DNA of 64,000 nucleotides from Azohydromonas australica DSM 1124 (GCF_000430725.1 NZ_AUMO01000032.1:62001-126000); one strand, 5' to 3'; shown: positions 38,528 to 50,365, counted from the stretch's first letter. Translations and numbers: made by a program. The notes: generated by a model not told the origin, from the sequence alone.

Positions 38528-40014
38528 GCTCTCAATTGCACGGGCTGGGCGTGGCCGCGCTGTCGCGCGCCCTGGCTGCCAAGGACTTTTCCAGCGTCGA
38601 ACTCACGCAACACCTTCTTGCACGGGTTGCGGACCACCAACAGCTCGGCGCCTTCGTGCACGTGGACGCCGAAGGCGCCCTGGCCGCCGCGCAGGCCGCC
38701 GACGCGCGCCGCGCCGCCGGCGACGCCACCGCGCTGACCGGCGTGCCCATCGCGCACAAGGACATCTTCGTCACCGCCGGGGCGCCCACCACCGCGGGCT
38801 CGAAGATGCTCCAGGGCTACCAGAGCCCCTTCGACGCGACGGTCGTGGCCCGGCTCGCGGCGGCCGGCGTGGTCAGCCTGGGCAAGCTCAACTGCGACGA
38901 GTTCGCCATGGGCTCGGCCAACGAGAACTCGGCCTGGGGCCCTGCGCTCAACCCCTGGGACCGCACGCGCGTGCCCGGCGGCAGCTCCGGCGGCTCGGCG
39001 GCCGCCGTGGCGGCGCGGCTGCTGCCTGCGGCCACCGGCACCGACACCGGCGGCTCGATCCGCCAGCCCGCGAGCTTCAGCGGCATCACCGGCATCAAGC
39101 CCACCTACGGGCGCTGCTCGCGCTACGGGATGATCGCCTTCGCCTCCAGCCTGGACCAGGCCGGCCCGATGGCCCGCTCGGCCGAGGACTGCGCGCTGCT
39201 GCTCTCCGCCATGAGCGGCTTCGACGAGCGCGACGCCACCAGCGCCGAGCGTCCGGCGGAAGACTTCCACGCCCAGATGCTGCAGGCCCGCGAGGGCGCG
39301 AGCGCCGACAAGCCGCTGCAGGGCCTGCGCGTGGGCCTGCCCCGCGAGTTCTTCCCCGAGGCCCTGGCGGCCGACGTCAACGGCGCCGTGCGCAATGCCC
39401 TGGCCGAGCTGGAGAAGCTGGGCGCGACGCTGGTGGAGGTGAGCCTGCCGCGCACGGAGCTGTCCATCCCCGTGTACTACATCATCGCCCCGGCCGAGGC
39501 GAGCTCGAACCTGCAGCGCTACGACGGTGTGCGCTACGGCCGCCGCGCCGAGAAGTACGGCGACCTGGTCGACATGTACAAGAAGACGCGTGCCCAGGGC
39601 TTCGGCGCCGAGGTGAAGCGCCGGATCATGATCGGCACCTACGTGCTCTCGCACGGCTACTACGACGCCTACTACCTGCAGGCGCAGAAGCTGCGCCGCA
39701 TGATCGCCGACGACTTCCAGCAGTGCTTCCAGCACTGCGACGTGATCGCCGGCCCGGTGGCGCCCAGCGTGGCGTGGCAGCTCGGTGCCAAGAGCGACGA
39801 CCCGGTGGCGGCGTACCTGGCCGACATCTTCACCCTGCCCGCCAGCCTGGCCGGTCTGCCCGGCATGAGCGTGCCGGCCGGCTTCGGCGAGGGCGGCATG
39901 CCCGTGGGCCTGCAGCTCATCGGCAACTACTTCGCCGAAGGCCAGCTGCTGCACACCGCCCACGCCTTCCAGCAGGCCACCGACCACCACCTGCGCGCGC
40001 CCGCCGGCTTCTGA
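38524..40014 (+). CDS. gatA: aspartyl/glutamyl-tRNA amidotransferase subunit A
   Basis: Amidase-signature subunit that releases ammonia from glutamine for the tRNA-dependent amidation. In the 496-residue protein the triad falls at Lys79 (IAHKDIF), Ser154 (PGGSSGGS) and Ser178 ([11 protein letters not shown]), the same numbering as well-studied GatA proteins. The start at 38524 overlaps gatC; the frame is open upstream but reads through gatC. It lies between gatC and gatB. Confidence 0.97.
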   Translation: MSSQLHGLGVAALSRALAAKDFSSVELTQHLLARVADHQQLGAFVHVDAEGALAAAQAADARRAAGDATALTGVPIAHKDIFVTAGAPTTAGSKMLQGYQSPFDATVVARLAAAGVVSLGKLNCDEFAMGSANENSAWGPALNPWDRTRVPGGSSGGSAAAVAARLLPAATGTDTGGSIRQPASFSGITGIKPTYGRCSRYGMIAFASSLDQAGPMARSAEDCALLLSAMSGFDERDATSAERPAEDFHAQMLQAREGASADKPLQGLRVGLPREFFPEALAADVNGAVRNALAELEKLGATLVEVSLPRTELSIPVYYIIAPAEASSNLQRYDGVRYGRRAEKYGDLVDMYKKTRAQGFGAEVKRRIMIGTYVLSHGYYDAYYLQAQKLRRMIADDFQQCFQHCDVIAGPVAPSVAWQLGAKSDDPVAAYLADIFTLPASLAGLPGMSVPAGFGEGGMPVGLQLIGNYFAEGQLLHTAHAFQQATDHHLRAPAGF

Positions 40015-40022
40015 AGACATCC

Positions 40023-41474
<1,452 letters not shown>

Positions 41475-41575
41475 GCTGCCACCAGCGTCCGTGCCTGCGC
41501 ACGGACGCGCGGGCGGCGAAGGGCCCCTCGCTCTGCGAGGGCGCGGCCAGCAGGGCTGAGTCGCCCTTCCCTGCA

Positions 41576-41610
41576 ATGAAAACGGCCCGCTGGTCGCGGG
41601 CCGTTTCTCA
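41576..41610. terminator. bidirectional terminator between gatB and pyrE
   Basis: An 11-bp stem AAACGGCCCGC/GCGGGCCGTTT has a 5-base loop (41580-41606). Short T runs follow in both directions (GTTTCTCATT on plus, CGTTTTCATT on minus). It serves the converging gatCAB and pyrE units. Confidence 0.8.
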
Positions 41611-41627
41611 TTCCGGGCGCCGGAGGC

Positions 41628-42308
41628 TCAAACCCCGTACCGCTCCCGGTACGCCGCCACCGGGGCCTTGAACTGCGCCAGGGCCGGATCGGCGGCGTGG
41701 TCCAGGAAGGCCATCAGGTCGGCCAGCGAGGCGATGTTGATGACCGCCAGGCCCAGCTTGTCGCGCACGTACTGCACGGCGGACCAGTCCACGTCGGCAC
41801 CGTTCTCGGTGGCCTTCTCCTGGCGGTCCAGCGCGATGGCCACGCCGCAGGGCTCGGCGCCGGCGGCGCGGATCATGGCGATCGACTCGCGCACCGAGGT
41901 GCCGGCGGAGATCACGTCGTCGATGATCAGCACGCGCCCGCGCACCGGCGCGCCCACCAGGGTGCCGCCCTCGCCGTGGTCCTTGGCTTCCTTGCGGTTG
42001 TAGGCGTAGGGCTTGTTGTGGCCCAGGCGCGCCAGCTCCATCGACACGGCCGCGGCCAGCGTGATGCCCTTGTAGGCCGGGCCGAAGAGCATGTCGAACT
42101 GCAGCCCGGAGTCCACCAGGCGGCGTGCATAGAATTCCGCCAGGCGGCCCAGCTTGGCGCCGTCATCAAACAGGCCGGCGTTGAAGAAGTAGGGCGACAG
42201 CCGCCCGGCCTTGGTCTTGAACTCCCCGAAGCGCAGCACGCCGACCTCGACCGAGAACTTCACGAAGTCCTCGGCCAGCGAGGGTTGGGGGGAGGTGTTC
42301 GTGCTCAT
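41628..42308 (-). CDS. pyrE: orotate phosphoribosyltransferase
   Basis: Joins orotate to PRPP to give OMP in pyrimidine synthesis. The 226-residue protein has the PRPP-binding loop VLIIDDVISAGTSVRE and the catalytic-loop region NRKEAKDHGEGG, with the N-terminal GVLRFGEFKTKAGRLSPYFFNAG typical of the family. It is divergent from the exonuclease III gene, an arrangement common in Burkholderiales. The next enzyme, PyrF, is encoded 14 kb away at 55495-56316. Confidence 0.96.
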   Translation of the reverse strand: MSTNTSPQPSLAEDFVKFSVEVGVLRFGEFKTKAGRLSPYFFNAGLFDDGAKLGRLAEFYARRLVDSGLQFDMLFGPAYKGITLAAAVSMELARLGHNKPYAYNRKEAKDHGEGGTLVGAPVRGRVLIIDDVISAGTSVRESIAMIRAAGAEPCGVAIALDRQEKATENGADVDWSAVQYVRDKLGLAVINIASLADLMAFLDHAADPALAQFKAPVAAYRERYGV

Positions 42309-42328
42309 AGGAATGGGTTGGTACTGCG

Positions 42329-43129
42329 ATGGGTTTGAGGGTGGTGACGCTCAACCTCAATGGGATCCGCTCCGCGGCGACCAAGGGGTTTGAAGCATGG
42401 GCCGAAGCGGCCGGCGCGGATTTTATGGGGGTGCAGGAAGTGCGCGCCCAGGAGGCCGACGTGGCGGAGCGCTTCAAGCGCGTCGCCGGCCTCGACGGCC
42501 ACTTCCACTACGCGGTGAAGAAGGGCTACTCGGGCGTCGGGCTCTACACGAAGCGCGATCCGTCGGCCGTGATCACCGGCTTCGGCTGCGACGAGTTCGA
42601 CCCGGAAGGGCGCTACGTCGAGCTGCGCTTCGACACCAGCGCGCGCCAGTTCAGCGTGATCAGCGCCTACTTCCCCAGCGGCTCCAGCGGCGAGGAGCGC
42701 CAGGCGGCCAAGTTCCGCTTCCTGGAGCGCTTCTGGCGCCACCTGGCCGCGCTGCGCGCCGCAGGGCGCGAGTTCATCCTGATGGGCGACTTCAACATCG
42801 CGCACCAGGCCATCGACCTCAAGAACTGGCGCGGCAACCAGAAGAACAGCGGCTTCCTGCCCGAGGAGCGGGCGTGGTTCTCGCGCATGGTGAGCGAGGA
42901 GCTGGGACTGGTGGACGTCTACCGCCGCCTGCACCCCGAGGCCACCGAGGACTGCTACACGTGGTGGAGCAACCGCGGCCAGGCCTGGGCCAAGAACGTG
43001 GGCTGGCGGCTGGACTACCAGGTGGCGACGCCGGAGATCGCGCACAGCGCGCACGCGGCTTCCATCCACAAGACCTCGCGCTTCTCGGACCACGCGCCGC
43101 TGACGATCGACTACGCGACGTCGCTGTGA
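42329..43129 (+). CDS. xth: exodeoxyribonuclease III (AP endonuclease family)
   Basis: Mg-dependent repair nuclease of the exonuclease-endonuclease-phosphatase fold. The 266 residues begin VVTLNLNGIRSAATKGFEAW and include the metal ligand region FMGVQEVRA, the catalytic MGDFNIAH, the WRLDYQ strand and the C-terminal SDHAPLTIDY with the catalytic Asp-His. The family members in Burkholderiales repair abasic sites and 3' blocked ends. It is divergent from pyrE with 20 bases between starts. A long palindrome follows its stop. Confidence 0.94.
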   Translation: MGLRVVTLNLNGIRSAATKGFEAWAEAAGADFMGVQEVRAQEADVAERFKRVAGLDGHFHYAVKKGYSGVGLYTKRDPSAVITGFGCDEFDPEGRYVELRFDTSARQFSVISAYFPSGSSGEERQAAKFRFLERFWRHLAALRAAGREFILMGDFNIAHQAIDLKNWRGNQKNSGFLPEERAWFSRMVSEELGLVDVYRRLHPEATEDCYTWWSNRGQAWAKNVGWRLDYQVATPEIAHSAHAASIHKTSRFSDHAPLTIDYATSL

Positions 43130-43137
43130 CGCCGGGC

Positions 43138-43161
43138 GGGAATGCCTGCGCAGGCATTCCC
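43138..43161. terminator. perfect 24-bp palindrome between converging genes
   Basis: 12-bp arms GGGAATGCCTGC/GCAGGCATTCCC abut without spacer, nine bases past the exonuclease III stop and 31 bases from the end of the carboxylesterase gene. No T tract follows on either strand, so it is probably a bidirectional message-stabilising hairpin or weak terminator. Confidence 0.5.
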
Positions 43162-43192
43162 CGGACATGTCACGCCGGCCCGGCGCCGCGCT

Positions 43193-43863
<671 letters not shown>

Positions 43864-43864
<1 letters not shown>

Positions 43865-45045
43865 CACGGCTCCGGGGATGGGGTTCGGGAAGCGGCAGCG
43901 CCCGCCGGCGCGCGCGCCATGCAGCGCTGCCAGCGCTGCTGCACGCGCTCGGCGAACCACTTGGTGCTCAGCGGGCGGCTGATCTTGGGGCCGGCCAGCG
44001 CGATGTCCGGCAGCACGGCGCGCGGCAGCGCGCGGCCCTCGTTGCGCTCGGCCCGCTCAAACACCTTCTGGTACAGCGCGCTGCGCTCGAAGCCGGGCTC
44101 GCCGCCCTGCTCCAGCGCGCGGTGCGCCTCGGATTCCGACAGGCCCAGCCGCGGCGCCAGCGACAGCGCGGCGGCCTCGGTGGCGCCGCGCTGGCCGTCG
44201 CCGCGCAGCAGGTCGCCGTCGGTGTCGAGCGGGATGCCCGAGGCCTTGCTCAGCGCCTGCTGGAACGCGGCGTTGCGGCTGGCCCAGCGCCCGGCGTTGA
44301 AGTCGGCGAAGCGGTAGATCGGCCGGTCGTAGGGCGCGGCGTAGTCCAGCAGGTGCGCGATGCCGAAGAACAGCCCGCCGCGGCGGCTGAACACCGCCTG
44401 GCGCACGCCGCCGTCCAGCGGGTACGGGTAGCGCTGCGTGTTGGCCTCGGCCCAGGCCACGCTCACCTGCATCGGCCCGCCGGTGCGCACCGGGTTGAGC
44501 TTGCCGAACAGGCGCTGGCCCAGCGGCACGCGCTCGATCAGGTCCTCGAAGGTCTCGCTGAGCTGGCGCTCGGTGCGCGCCTTGTCGATGCGCTCGGCGT
44601 AGCTGCGCCCGTCCGAGGACGGGATCTGCAGCGCTGCCGACACCAGCAGCGAGGGCACCCCCACGCGCCCGGCCCGCTCGTCGATCTCCTTGCGCGCGAT
44701 CGCGCCCAGGTTGGGCACGGCCGGGTCGGCCTGGAAGCTCGACTCCTGCTCGATCACGCCCAGCGCGGCGCAGAAATTGGCGGGCGTGGGCGGGATCTGC
44801 AGCGCCGAGAAGGCGGCGTAGATGTCGGTGGCCCAGCCGGTGCGGTCGGCAAGGTTGGCGGGCAGCAGTTGCTGCAGCAGCGCGCGGCTGTCCTGCGGGC
44901 GCGGCCACGCGTCGCGCTGGGACTCGTCGGCGGCGCAGCCGGCCAGCAGCAGCGCCAGGCCCAGCATCCGCAGCCGCGCGCCCGGGCGGCGCGGGGCCGG
45001 CCGCTCAGGGCAGATGGCAGGGATTTGTGCTGCGCTGTGCTCCAT
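43864..45045 (-). CDS. DUF1615-family lipoprotein
   Basis: A 393-residue lipoprotein of unknown function. From ATG 45045, which follows a strong AAGGAGGAG site, a basic N terminus leads to a hydrophobic stretch and lipobox LLAGC with Cys37. The mature part has EQESSFQADPAVPNLG, reminiscent of the catalytic Glu region of lysozyme-like transglycosylases, and VSVAWAEANTQRYPYP. The resemblance suggests a cell-wall role but is inference. The frame extends to 45102 without a ribosome site. It is upstream of the carboxylesterase gene and divergent from the MBL-fold gene. Confidence 0.85.
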
Positions 45046-45100
45046 CGCTCCTCCTTGCGGCACGCGCGATGCCCGCGCCGCGCCCGCCACAATGGCGGCC

Positions 45101-45739
45101 ATGCTTCGTTACCAAACCATCCCCGTCACCCCGTTCCAGCAGAACTGCTCGCTGCTGTGGTGCGACCAGACCCAGGAAGCCGTGCTCATCGACGCCGGCG
45201 GCGAGCTGGGCGTGCTGCGCGCCGCGGTGCAGGAGCGCGGATTGAAGCTCGTGGCCCTGTGGGTCACGCATGCGCACATCGATCATGCCGGCGGCGTCGG
45301 GCAGCTCGCGCGCGAGGAGCAGCTGCCCATCGTCGGCCCGCAGCGCGCCGACCAGTTCTGGATCGACGGCCTGGCGCAGCAGAGCCGCATGTTCGGCTTC
45401 CCGCCGGCCGAGCCCTTCGCGCCCACGCGCTGGCTGGAAGACGGCGAGACGGTGCAGCTCGGCCACAGCGAGGTTCACGTGCGCCACTGCCCTGGCCACA
45501 CGCCCGGCCACGTCGTGTTCCATGCGCCGGAGATCAAGCGCTGCTTCGTGGGCGACGTGCTGTTCGCCGGCAGCATCGGCCGCACCGACTTCCCGCAGGG
45601 CAACCATGACCAGCTGATCGCCAGCATCACCCAGCGCCTGTGGCCCATGGGCAACGACACGGTGTTCATCCCCGGCCACGGGCCGGAGAGCAGCTTCGGC
45701 GAGGAGCGCAAGTTCAATCCGTACGTGCGGGGGACCTGA
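45101..45739 (+). CDS. MBL-fold metal hydrolase, glyoxalase II-like
   Basis: A 212-residue metallo-beta-lactamase-fold hydrolase. The zinc-binding THAHIDHAGG (about 56-65), a later His in CPGHTPGH (about 132-139), Asp in FVGDVLF and final His in IPGHGPES are all present, enough for a dinuclear site. Relatives hydrolyse thioesters such as S-lactoylglutathione or act as persulfide dioxygenases. It starts at ATG 45101, divergent from the DUF1615 gene. It runs tail to tail with the M48 gene. Confidence 0.92.
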   Translation: MLRYQTIPVTPFQQNCSLLWCDQTQEAVLIDAGGELGVLRAAVQERGLKLVALWVTHAHIDHAGGVGQLAREEQLPIVGPQRADQFWIDGLAQQSRMFGFPPAEPFAPTRWLEDGETVQLGHSEVHVRHCPGHTPGHVVFHAPEIKRCFVGDVLFAGSIGRTDFPQGNHDQLIASITQRLWPMGNDTVFIPGHGPESSFGEERKFNPYVRGT

Positions 45740-45763
45740 GCCCCCCGCGGTCGCCCGGCGCGC

Positions 45764-46696
45764 TCACTTCCCCGCGCTGCGCGCCGGCGGCCCGAACTGC
45801 TGGGTGGGCTTCGGCGCCTGCGCGTACAGCGGCTGCACCCGCGGCAGCCGGGCCTGGATGTCGCGGATGCGCGTCGCGCCGGTGGGGTGCGTGGACATGA
45901 AGGCCAGCGGCTCGCCCTGGCTGGCGGCCATCATCTTCTGCCACAGGCTCACGCCGGCGGCCGGGTCGTAGCCCGCGCGCGCCGCCAGCTCCATGCCCAC
46001 GATGTCGGCTTCGGACTCGTCCTCGCGGCTGAACTTGAGCGTCAGCAGCTGGCCGCCCATGCCCAGCACCTGGTTGCCCAGGTTGCCCAGCCCCAGCAGC
46101 GCCGACAGCGCCCCGGCGCCCAGCTGCGTCGCGGCCGACTTGCCCATGCGCTCGCGCGCGTGCTCGCGCAGCGCGTGCGCCACCTCGTGGCCCATGATCG
46201 TCGCCACCTCGGCGTCGCTGAGCTGCAGCTGCTGCAGGATCCCGTAGAAGAACGCGATCTTCCCGCCCGGCATGCAGAAGGCGTTGAGCTCCTTGCTGCC
46301 GATCAGGTTCACCTCCCACTTCCACTGCCGCGCGCGCTGGTTCCAGTCGTCGGCGAAGGGAATGATGCGCTGCGCGATGTAGCGCAGCCGCTGCAGCTGC
46401 TGGTTCGACTCCGGCGCCAGCGCCCGCTGCTGCGAGGCCTCGGACAGCATCTTGCGGTACTGCTGCGCCGCCGCGGCCTCCACCTCCTCGGCCGGCACGA
46501 GCTTGGAGAAGGTGGACTCCGAGCCCACCTCCTCGCGCACGCCCTGCGCCATGGCCGGCAGCAGCGCCCCGCTCAGCAGCGCCCCGGTGAACAGCCGCCG
46601 CGACGGGCTGACGAGGCAACCCGCGCAGCGGCAGCCGGCGTGCGCCAGCGGCGCGGAGGAGATGTCTGCATCGGTGCGGAAGGCGTCGGTGCTCAT
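45764..46696 (-). CDS. M48-family zinc metalloprotease
   Basis: A 310-residue protease with active-site HEVAH (His170, Glu171, His174) and the third ligand in EDESEADIVGMELAARAGYD. The N terminus has a Cys-rich CRCAGC, then SRRLFTGALLSGALLPAMA, a possible twin-arginine signal with cleavage near AMAQG, so a periplasmic or membrane-attached protein is likely. It resembles the LoiP/BepA-like group that degrades misfolded outer-membrane proteins. I start it at ATG 46696; a longer frame to 46804 begins outside the conserved part. It is the last gene of a minus-strand row after ampG. Confidence 0.9.
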   Translation of the reverse strand: MSTDAFRTDADISSAPLAHAGCRCAGCLVSPSRRLFTGALLSGALLPAMAQGVREEVGSESTFSKLVPAEEVEAAAAQQYRKMLSEASQQRALAPESNQQLQRLRYIAQRIIPFADDWNQRARQWKWEVNLIGSKELNAFCMPGGKIAFFYGILQQLQLSDAEVATIMGHEVAHALREHARERMGKSAATQLGAGALSALLGLGNLGNQVLGMGGQLLTLKFSREDESEADIVGMELAARAGYDPAAGVSLWQKMMAASQGEPLAFMSTHPTGATRIRDIQARLPRVQPLYAQAPKPTQQFGPPARSAGK

Positions 46697-46831
46697 GGCG
46701 TGCGGTTGCCGGACAAGGCGGCGTGTTGATCGTTGGAATGGCTCAGAACGGGCACGGTGCATGCCCGGCTGACGCGAGTTGGGGATTTCATGGAGGCCCT
46801 GCAAGGGCCGGGCAGCGCGCGGCCCATCGAA

Positions 46832-48436
46832 TCAGTCGTCGGCCGCCGCGGGCGCGTCGGGGTCCACCTCCAGCGCGCGCACGCTGGCGCGCAGCGCCCA
46901 CAGCATCGCCAGCGCCGGCAGCGCCGCCAGCGTGGAGACGATGAAGAAGTCAGGCCAGCCGATGGACTCGGCCAGCACCCCCGCCAGCGGCCCCACCCAC
47001 ACGCGCCCCACCGCCGCGAAGGCGCTCAGCAGCGCGTACTGCGTGGCCGTGAAGCGCTGGTTGCACAGGCTCATCAGGAAGGCGACGAAGGCCGCGGTGC
47101 CCATGCCGCCGGAGAGGTTCTCCAGCGCCACCACCAGCAGCAGCCCGCCGTCCACCGGCGTGGGCTGCGCCAGGTGCAGGAAGCCCCAGTCGAAGGCCGG
47201 CACCACCAGGCCCGGGATCACGCCCTTGCCCGACACCGCCAGCCACCAGAAGCCCAGGTTGCTCGCCATCTGCAGCAGCCCGAACACCAGCAGCGAGCGC
47301 CACAGGCCGAGTTTCAACATCAGCGCCCCGCCCACCAGCGCGCCCAGGATGGTCAGCCACAGCCCGATGAGCTTGTTGACCACGCCCACCTCGGCCGGGC
47401 TGAAGGCCATGGCCTTGAGCAGGAAGGGCGTCAGCAGCGAGCCGGCGAAGGCGTCGCCCAGCTTGTAGAGCACGATGAAGGCCAGGAACGCGCCCGCGCC
47501 GGGCTGGCTGAAGTAGCTGCGCAGGCCCTGCAGCAGCGTCTCGAACTGCGCCTTGCGCGCGGCCCAGGCCGCCAGCGGCAGCGTGAAGCCGATGCCCAGC
47601 ATCAGCGCCAGCAGCTCGGTCCACTTGGTCTGCAGCGCAGGCGCCAGGGCGCTGCCGCTCCACAGCGGCGCCAGCAGCAGTTGCGCCAGCGGCAGGGCAA
47701 AGCGGTCGCTGAGCAGGTAGCCCGCGGCCACGGCGGCCATGACCGCCAGGAAGCCGGTGACGTCGTGGCGCGCGAGCGTGCGCGGCGCGGTGGCGCGCGG
47801 CAGCCGCGGCAGCAGCACGGCGGAGACGACGGCGGCGCCGATCATCAGCATCGCCATCAAGCGGTACACGGCCGGCCATGTAAAACCGCCGCCCTGGGCC
47901 GGGTCGGTCCAGATCAGCGCCACGCCGCCGGAGAGGATCATCGCCAGCCGGTAGCCCATGACGTTGAGCGAGGAGCCCAGGCCGCGCTCGCGCGCGGGCA
48001 GCAGGTCCGTGCGGTAGGCGTCGATCACCACGTCCTGCGAAGCGGAGAGGAAGGCCACCGCCACCGCCAGCAGCGCGAAGACGCGCGTGGCGCCCGCCGG
48101 CGGCGTGGAGGCCATGAGCAGCAGCGCGCCGGCCAGCAGCAGCTGCGTGAGCACCAGCCAGCCGCGGCGCCGGCCCAGCCCGGGCGGCTCGAAGCGGTCC
48201 ATCAGCGGCGCCCACAGGAACTTGAAGGTGTAGGGCAGGCCCACGAGGCTGAGGAAGCCGATGGTGGCCACGTCCAGCCCCTCGGCCGAGAGCCAGGCCT
48301 GCATGGCCTGCCCGGTGAGCGCCAGCGGCAGCCCCGAGGCGAAGCCCAGCAGCGTGACGGCGAGAAAGCGGTGGATGGCGGCGGCGCGCTGGGCCGGGGT
48401 GCGCGCCGCGGCCGCGGCGGCGGTGGAAGGAGGCAT
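46832..48436 (-). CDS. ampG: AmpG-like muropeptide permease
   Basis: A 534-residue major-facilitator protein with about 14 hydrophobic segments that imports anhydro-muropeptides for cell-wall recycling. Family motifs include GFASGLPLALTGQAMQAWL near the N terminus, GLPYTFKFLWAPLMDRF in the first loop and SQDVVIDAYRTDLLP. The C-terminal half begins near TLARHDVTGF. The gene sits between the anti-sigma gene (42 bases upstream) and the M48 protease gene on the same strand. With the MurU-like enzyme at 7966-8676 it hints at an active recycling pathway. Confidence 0.92.
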   Translation of the reverse strand: MPPSTAAAAAARTPAQRAAAIHRFLAVTLLGFASGLPLALTGQAMQAWLSAEGLDVATIGFLSLVGLPYTFKFLWAPLMDRFEPPGLGRRRGWLVLTQLLLAGALLLMASTPPAGATRVFALLAVAVAFLSASQDVVIDAYRTDLLPARERGLGSSLNVMGYRLAMILSGGVALIWTDPAQGGGFTWPAVYRLMAMLMIGAAVVSAVLLPRLPRATAPRTLARHDVTGFLAVMAAVAAGYLLSDRFALPLAQLLLAPLWSGSALAPALQTKWTELLALMLGIGFTLPLAAWAARKAQFETLLQGLRSYFSQPGAGAFLAFIVLYKLGDAFAGSLLTPFLLKAMAFSPAEVGVVNKLIGLWLTILGALVGGALMLKLGLWRSLLVFGLLQMASNLGFWWLAVSGKGVIPGLVVPAFDWGFLHLAQPTPVDGGLLLVVALENLSGGMGTAAFVAFLMSLCNQRFTATQYALLSAFAAVGRVWVGPLAGVLAESIGWPDFFIVSTLAALPALAMLWALRASVRALEVDPDAPAAADD

Positions 48437-48477
48437 CGCGGGATTCTAGGCAGCCGGGTTGGCCGGCCTGCCCGGGC

Positions 48478-49269
48478 TCAGCCGCCCGTCCCCGCCTGCG
48501 CCGTCTGCTGCTTGTGGATCTCCATCGCCAGCGCCAGCAGCTGGTCGCGCGGCAGGTCGCCCACCAGCGCGTAGCCGCAGCCGCTCTCGACCCAATAGAA
48601 CAGGTTGAGCCCGTCCTGGCGCTCGAAGCGGAACGCCGCCGGCGTGCCGGCCTCGGGCTTGCGCAGGTACACCGTGACGCGGTGCTTCTCGCTGTCCTCG
48701 TACATCAGCTGCGCGCTCGGCCCCTCGGCATCGGGCAGCAGCCGCCCGCCCACCAGCGTGAAACCCTGGGGCTGCAGGTCGAACAGCTTCACCGGCAGCG
48801 CGGTGCGCTTGGTGAGCCAGCGCACCAGGTGCTCCTCGTTGGCGCCCACTTCCACCGGGTGGCGCTGCTCCGGGGCGTACACCGCGTGCGCCACCGCCGC
48901 GCGGTGCACCCACTGCCGCGGCGACTGCGCCAGCGGCTCGGGCAGCAGGTCCTGCCAGCGCCACATCGCCCCCGCCCCCAGCACCGCGCCGCCGCCCACC
49001 AGCAGCAGCACCGCCGCGGCGCGCGCCCACGGGCGTTGCGACAGCGGCCGCGGGCGCAGCAGCCGCTGCATCGAGGCTGGCACCGGCTCGCTCAGCACCA
49101 GGTCGAAGCGCGCGCGCAGCGCGTCGCGGTCGGCCCCCCACTGGCGCACGCGCTCGGCGTCCTGCGGGTGCTCGCGCAGCCATTGCTCCACCTGCGTGCG
49201 CTGCGCGGGATCGAGCTCGTCGTCCAGCCACGCGCTGAGCAGTTCGTCATCGATGCGGTCGGCGTCCAT
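48478..49269 (-). CDS. anti-sigma factor-like membrane protein
   Basis: A 263-residue protein. The N-terminal cytoplasmic region (DDELLSAWLDDELDPAQRTQVEQWLREHPQ) has the DxELSAxLDGEL-like start of anti-sigma domains but lacks the HxxxCxxC zinc motif. A membrane helix (about 82-98) and a periplasmic domain of about 150 residues follow. It lies 24 bases after the ECF sigma gene, so it is probably its specific regulator. The start is ATG 49269; GTG 49287 is possible. The periplasmic part (YWVESGCGYALVGDLPRDQLLALA) resembles that of other transmembrane anti-sigma proteins. Confidence 0.82.
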   Translation of the reverse strand: MDADRIDDELLSAWLDDELDPAQRTQVEQWLREHPQDAERVRQWGADRDALRARFDLVLSEPVPASMQRLLRPRPLSQRPWARAAAVLLLVGGGAVLGAGAMWRWQDLLPEPLAQSPRQWVHRAAVAHAVYAPEQRHPVEVGANEEHLVRWLTKRTALPVKLFDLQPQGFTLVGGRLLPDAEGPSAQLMYEDSEKHRVTVYLRKPEAGTPAAFRFERQDGLNLFYWVESGCGYALVGDLPRDQLLALAMEIHKQQTAQAGTGG

Positions 49270-49292
49270 TCCCTCGTGCCTTTTCACTGCGC

Positions 49293-49820
49293 TCAGACCA
49301 CGCGCCGCAGGTGCGAGCGCGATGGGGGCTTGCCGTCGCTCAGGATCCGGCGCAACAGCAGCCGCGCGCGGCTGATGCGCGACATCACGGTGCCCGGCGG
49401 GATGCGCAGCACCTGCGCCGCCTCGGCATAGCTCAGCTGCTCCACCACCACCAGCAGCAGCGGCTCGCGCAGCTCCGGCGTGAGCGTGCGCAGCGCCGCC
49501 AGCAGATCCAGCCGCAGCCCGATGTCCGGCGGCTGCACGGCCTGGCGATCCAGCTCCTGTTCCATGCGCTCGGGCTCCAGCACCGACAGCCGCGCCTCGC
49601 GCCGCAGCCCGTCCTGGTGCGCGTTGTGCGCGATGGACAGCAGCCACAGCAGCAGGTCGCGCCGCTCGTCGAACTGCTGCCAGCGCGACAGCGCCCGCTC
49701 CAGCGTGCTCTGCACCAGGTCGTCGGCGCGCGGGCCGTCGAACACGAGCGAGCGCGCATAGCGGCGCAGCCGAGGGATGGCCGCCAGCAGCAGCCGCTTG
49801 AAGTTGTCCGGAGCATCCAC
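49293..49820 (-). CDS. ECF-type RNA polymerase sigma factor
   Basis: A 175-residue sigma-70 factor with region 2 (RRYARSLVFDGPRADDLVQSTLERALSRW) and region 4 (LTPELREPLLLVVVEQLSYAEAAQVLRIPPGTVMSRISRARLLLRR) and no regions 1 or 3. This is the extracytoplasmic-function architecture. It heads a row with the anti-sigma gene, ampG and the M48 protease, which suggests an envelope-stress regulon, but its target promoters are unknown. It is divergent from the thioredoxin gene. Confidence 0.92.
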   Translation of the reverse strand: MDAPDNFKRLLLAAIPRLRRYARSLVFDGPRADDLVQSTLERALSRWQQFDERRDLLLWLLSIAHNAHQDGLRREARLSVLEPERMEQELDRQAVQPPDIGLRLDLLAALRTLTPELREPLLLVVVEQLSYAEAAQVLRIPPGTVMSRISRARLLLRRILSDGKPPSRSHLRRVV

Positions 49821-49930
49821 TTGCGAGGGTGTACGAGTGGCGTCGCCCCATTATTCCCATGTTGCGCAATTTTCCTGGCGCATGGCAGGGCCGCCCTTGT
49901 GCGGGGCGCGTGCGCCTCCACCATCGGGAG

Positions 49931-50365
49931 ATGGACGCCTCCAACTCCACCCATGTCGCCTGCCCGCACTGCGCGGCGCTCAACCGCATTCCCAGCGCCC
50001 GGCTGGCCGAGGACCCGGTGTGCGGCCGCTGCGGCCAGGCCCTGCTTGACGGCCGGCCGCTGGCGCTCACCGACGCCGACTTCGAGCGCGTCGTGGCGCG
50101 TACCGAGCTGCCGGTGATCGTGGACCTGTGGGCGCCCTGGTGCGGCCCCTGCCGCAGCATGGCGCCCGCCTTCGAGCAGGCCGCGCGCGAGCTCAAGGGC
50201 CGCGCGCTGCTGGTCAAGGTGGACACCGACGCCAACCCGCACACCGCCGCGCGCTTCCAGGTGCGCAGCATCCCCACGCTGCTCAAGCTGCAGCAGGGCC
50301 GCGAGGTGGCGCGCCTCAGCGGCGCGATGCCGGCGGCGCAGATCGTGCGGTGGGCCGGGGTCTGA
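49931..50365 (+). CDS. trxC: thioredoxin 2 (zinc-ribbon thioredoxin)
   Basis: A 144-residue cytoplasmic thiol reductant. The N-terminal zinc-binding pairs (CPHC at about 9-12 and CGRC at about 28-31) precede a thioredoxin fold with the redox site WAPWCGPCR (about 58-66) and the cis-Pro segment RSIPTLLKL. The Cys pairs distinguish TrxC from TrxA. The ATG at 49931 is where the family sequence begins, though GGGAG lies unusually close to it. An in-frame extension to 49829 is probably not translated. TrxC genes are often OxyR-controlled; no site was seen. Confidence 0.92.
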   Translation: MDASNSTHVACPHCAALNRIPSARLAEDPVCGRCGQALLDGRPLALTDADFERVVARTELPVIVDLWAPWCGPCRSMAPAFEQAARELKGRALLVKVDTDANPHTAARFQVRSIPTLLKLQQGREVARLSGAMPAAQIVRWAGV

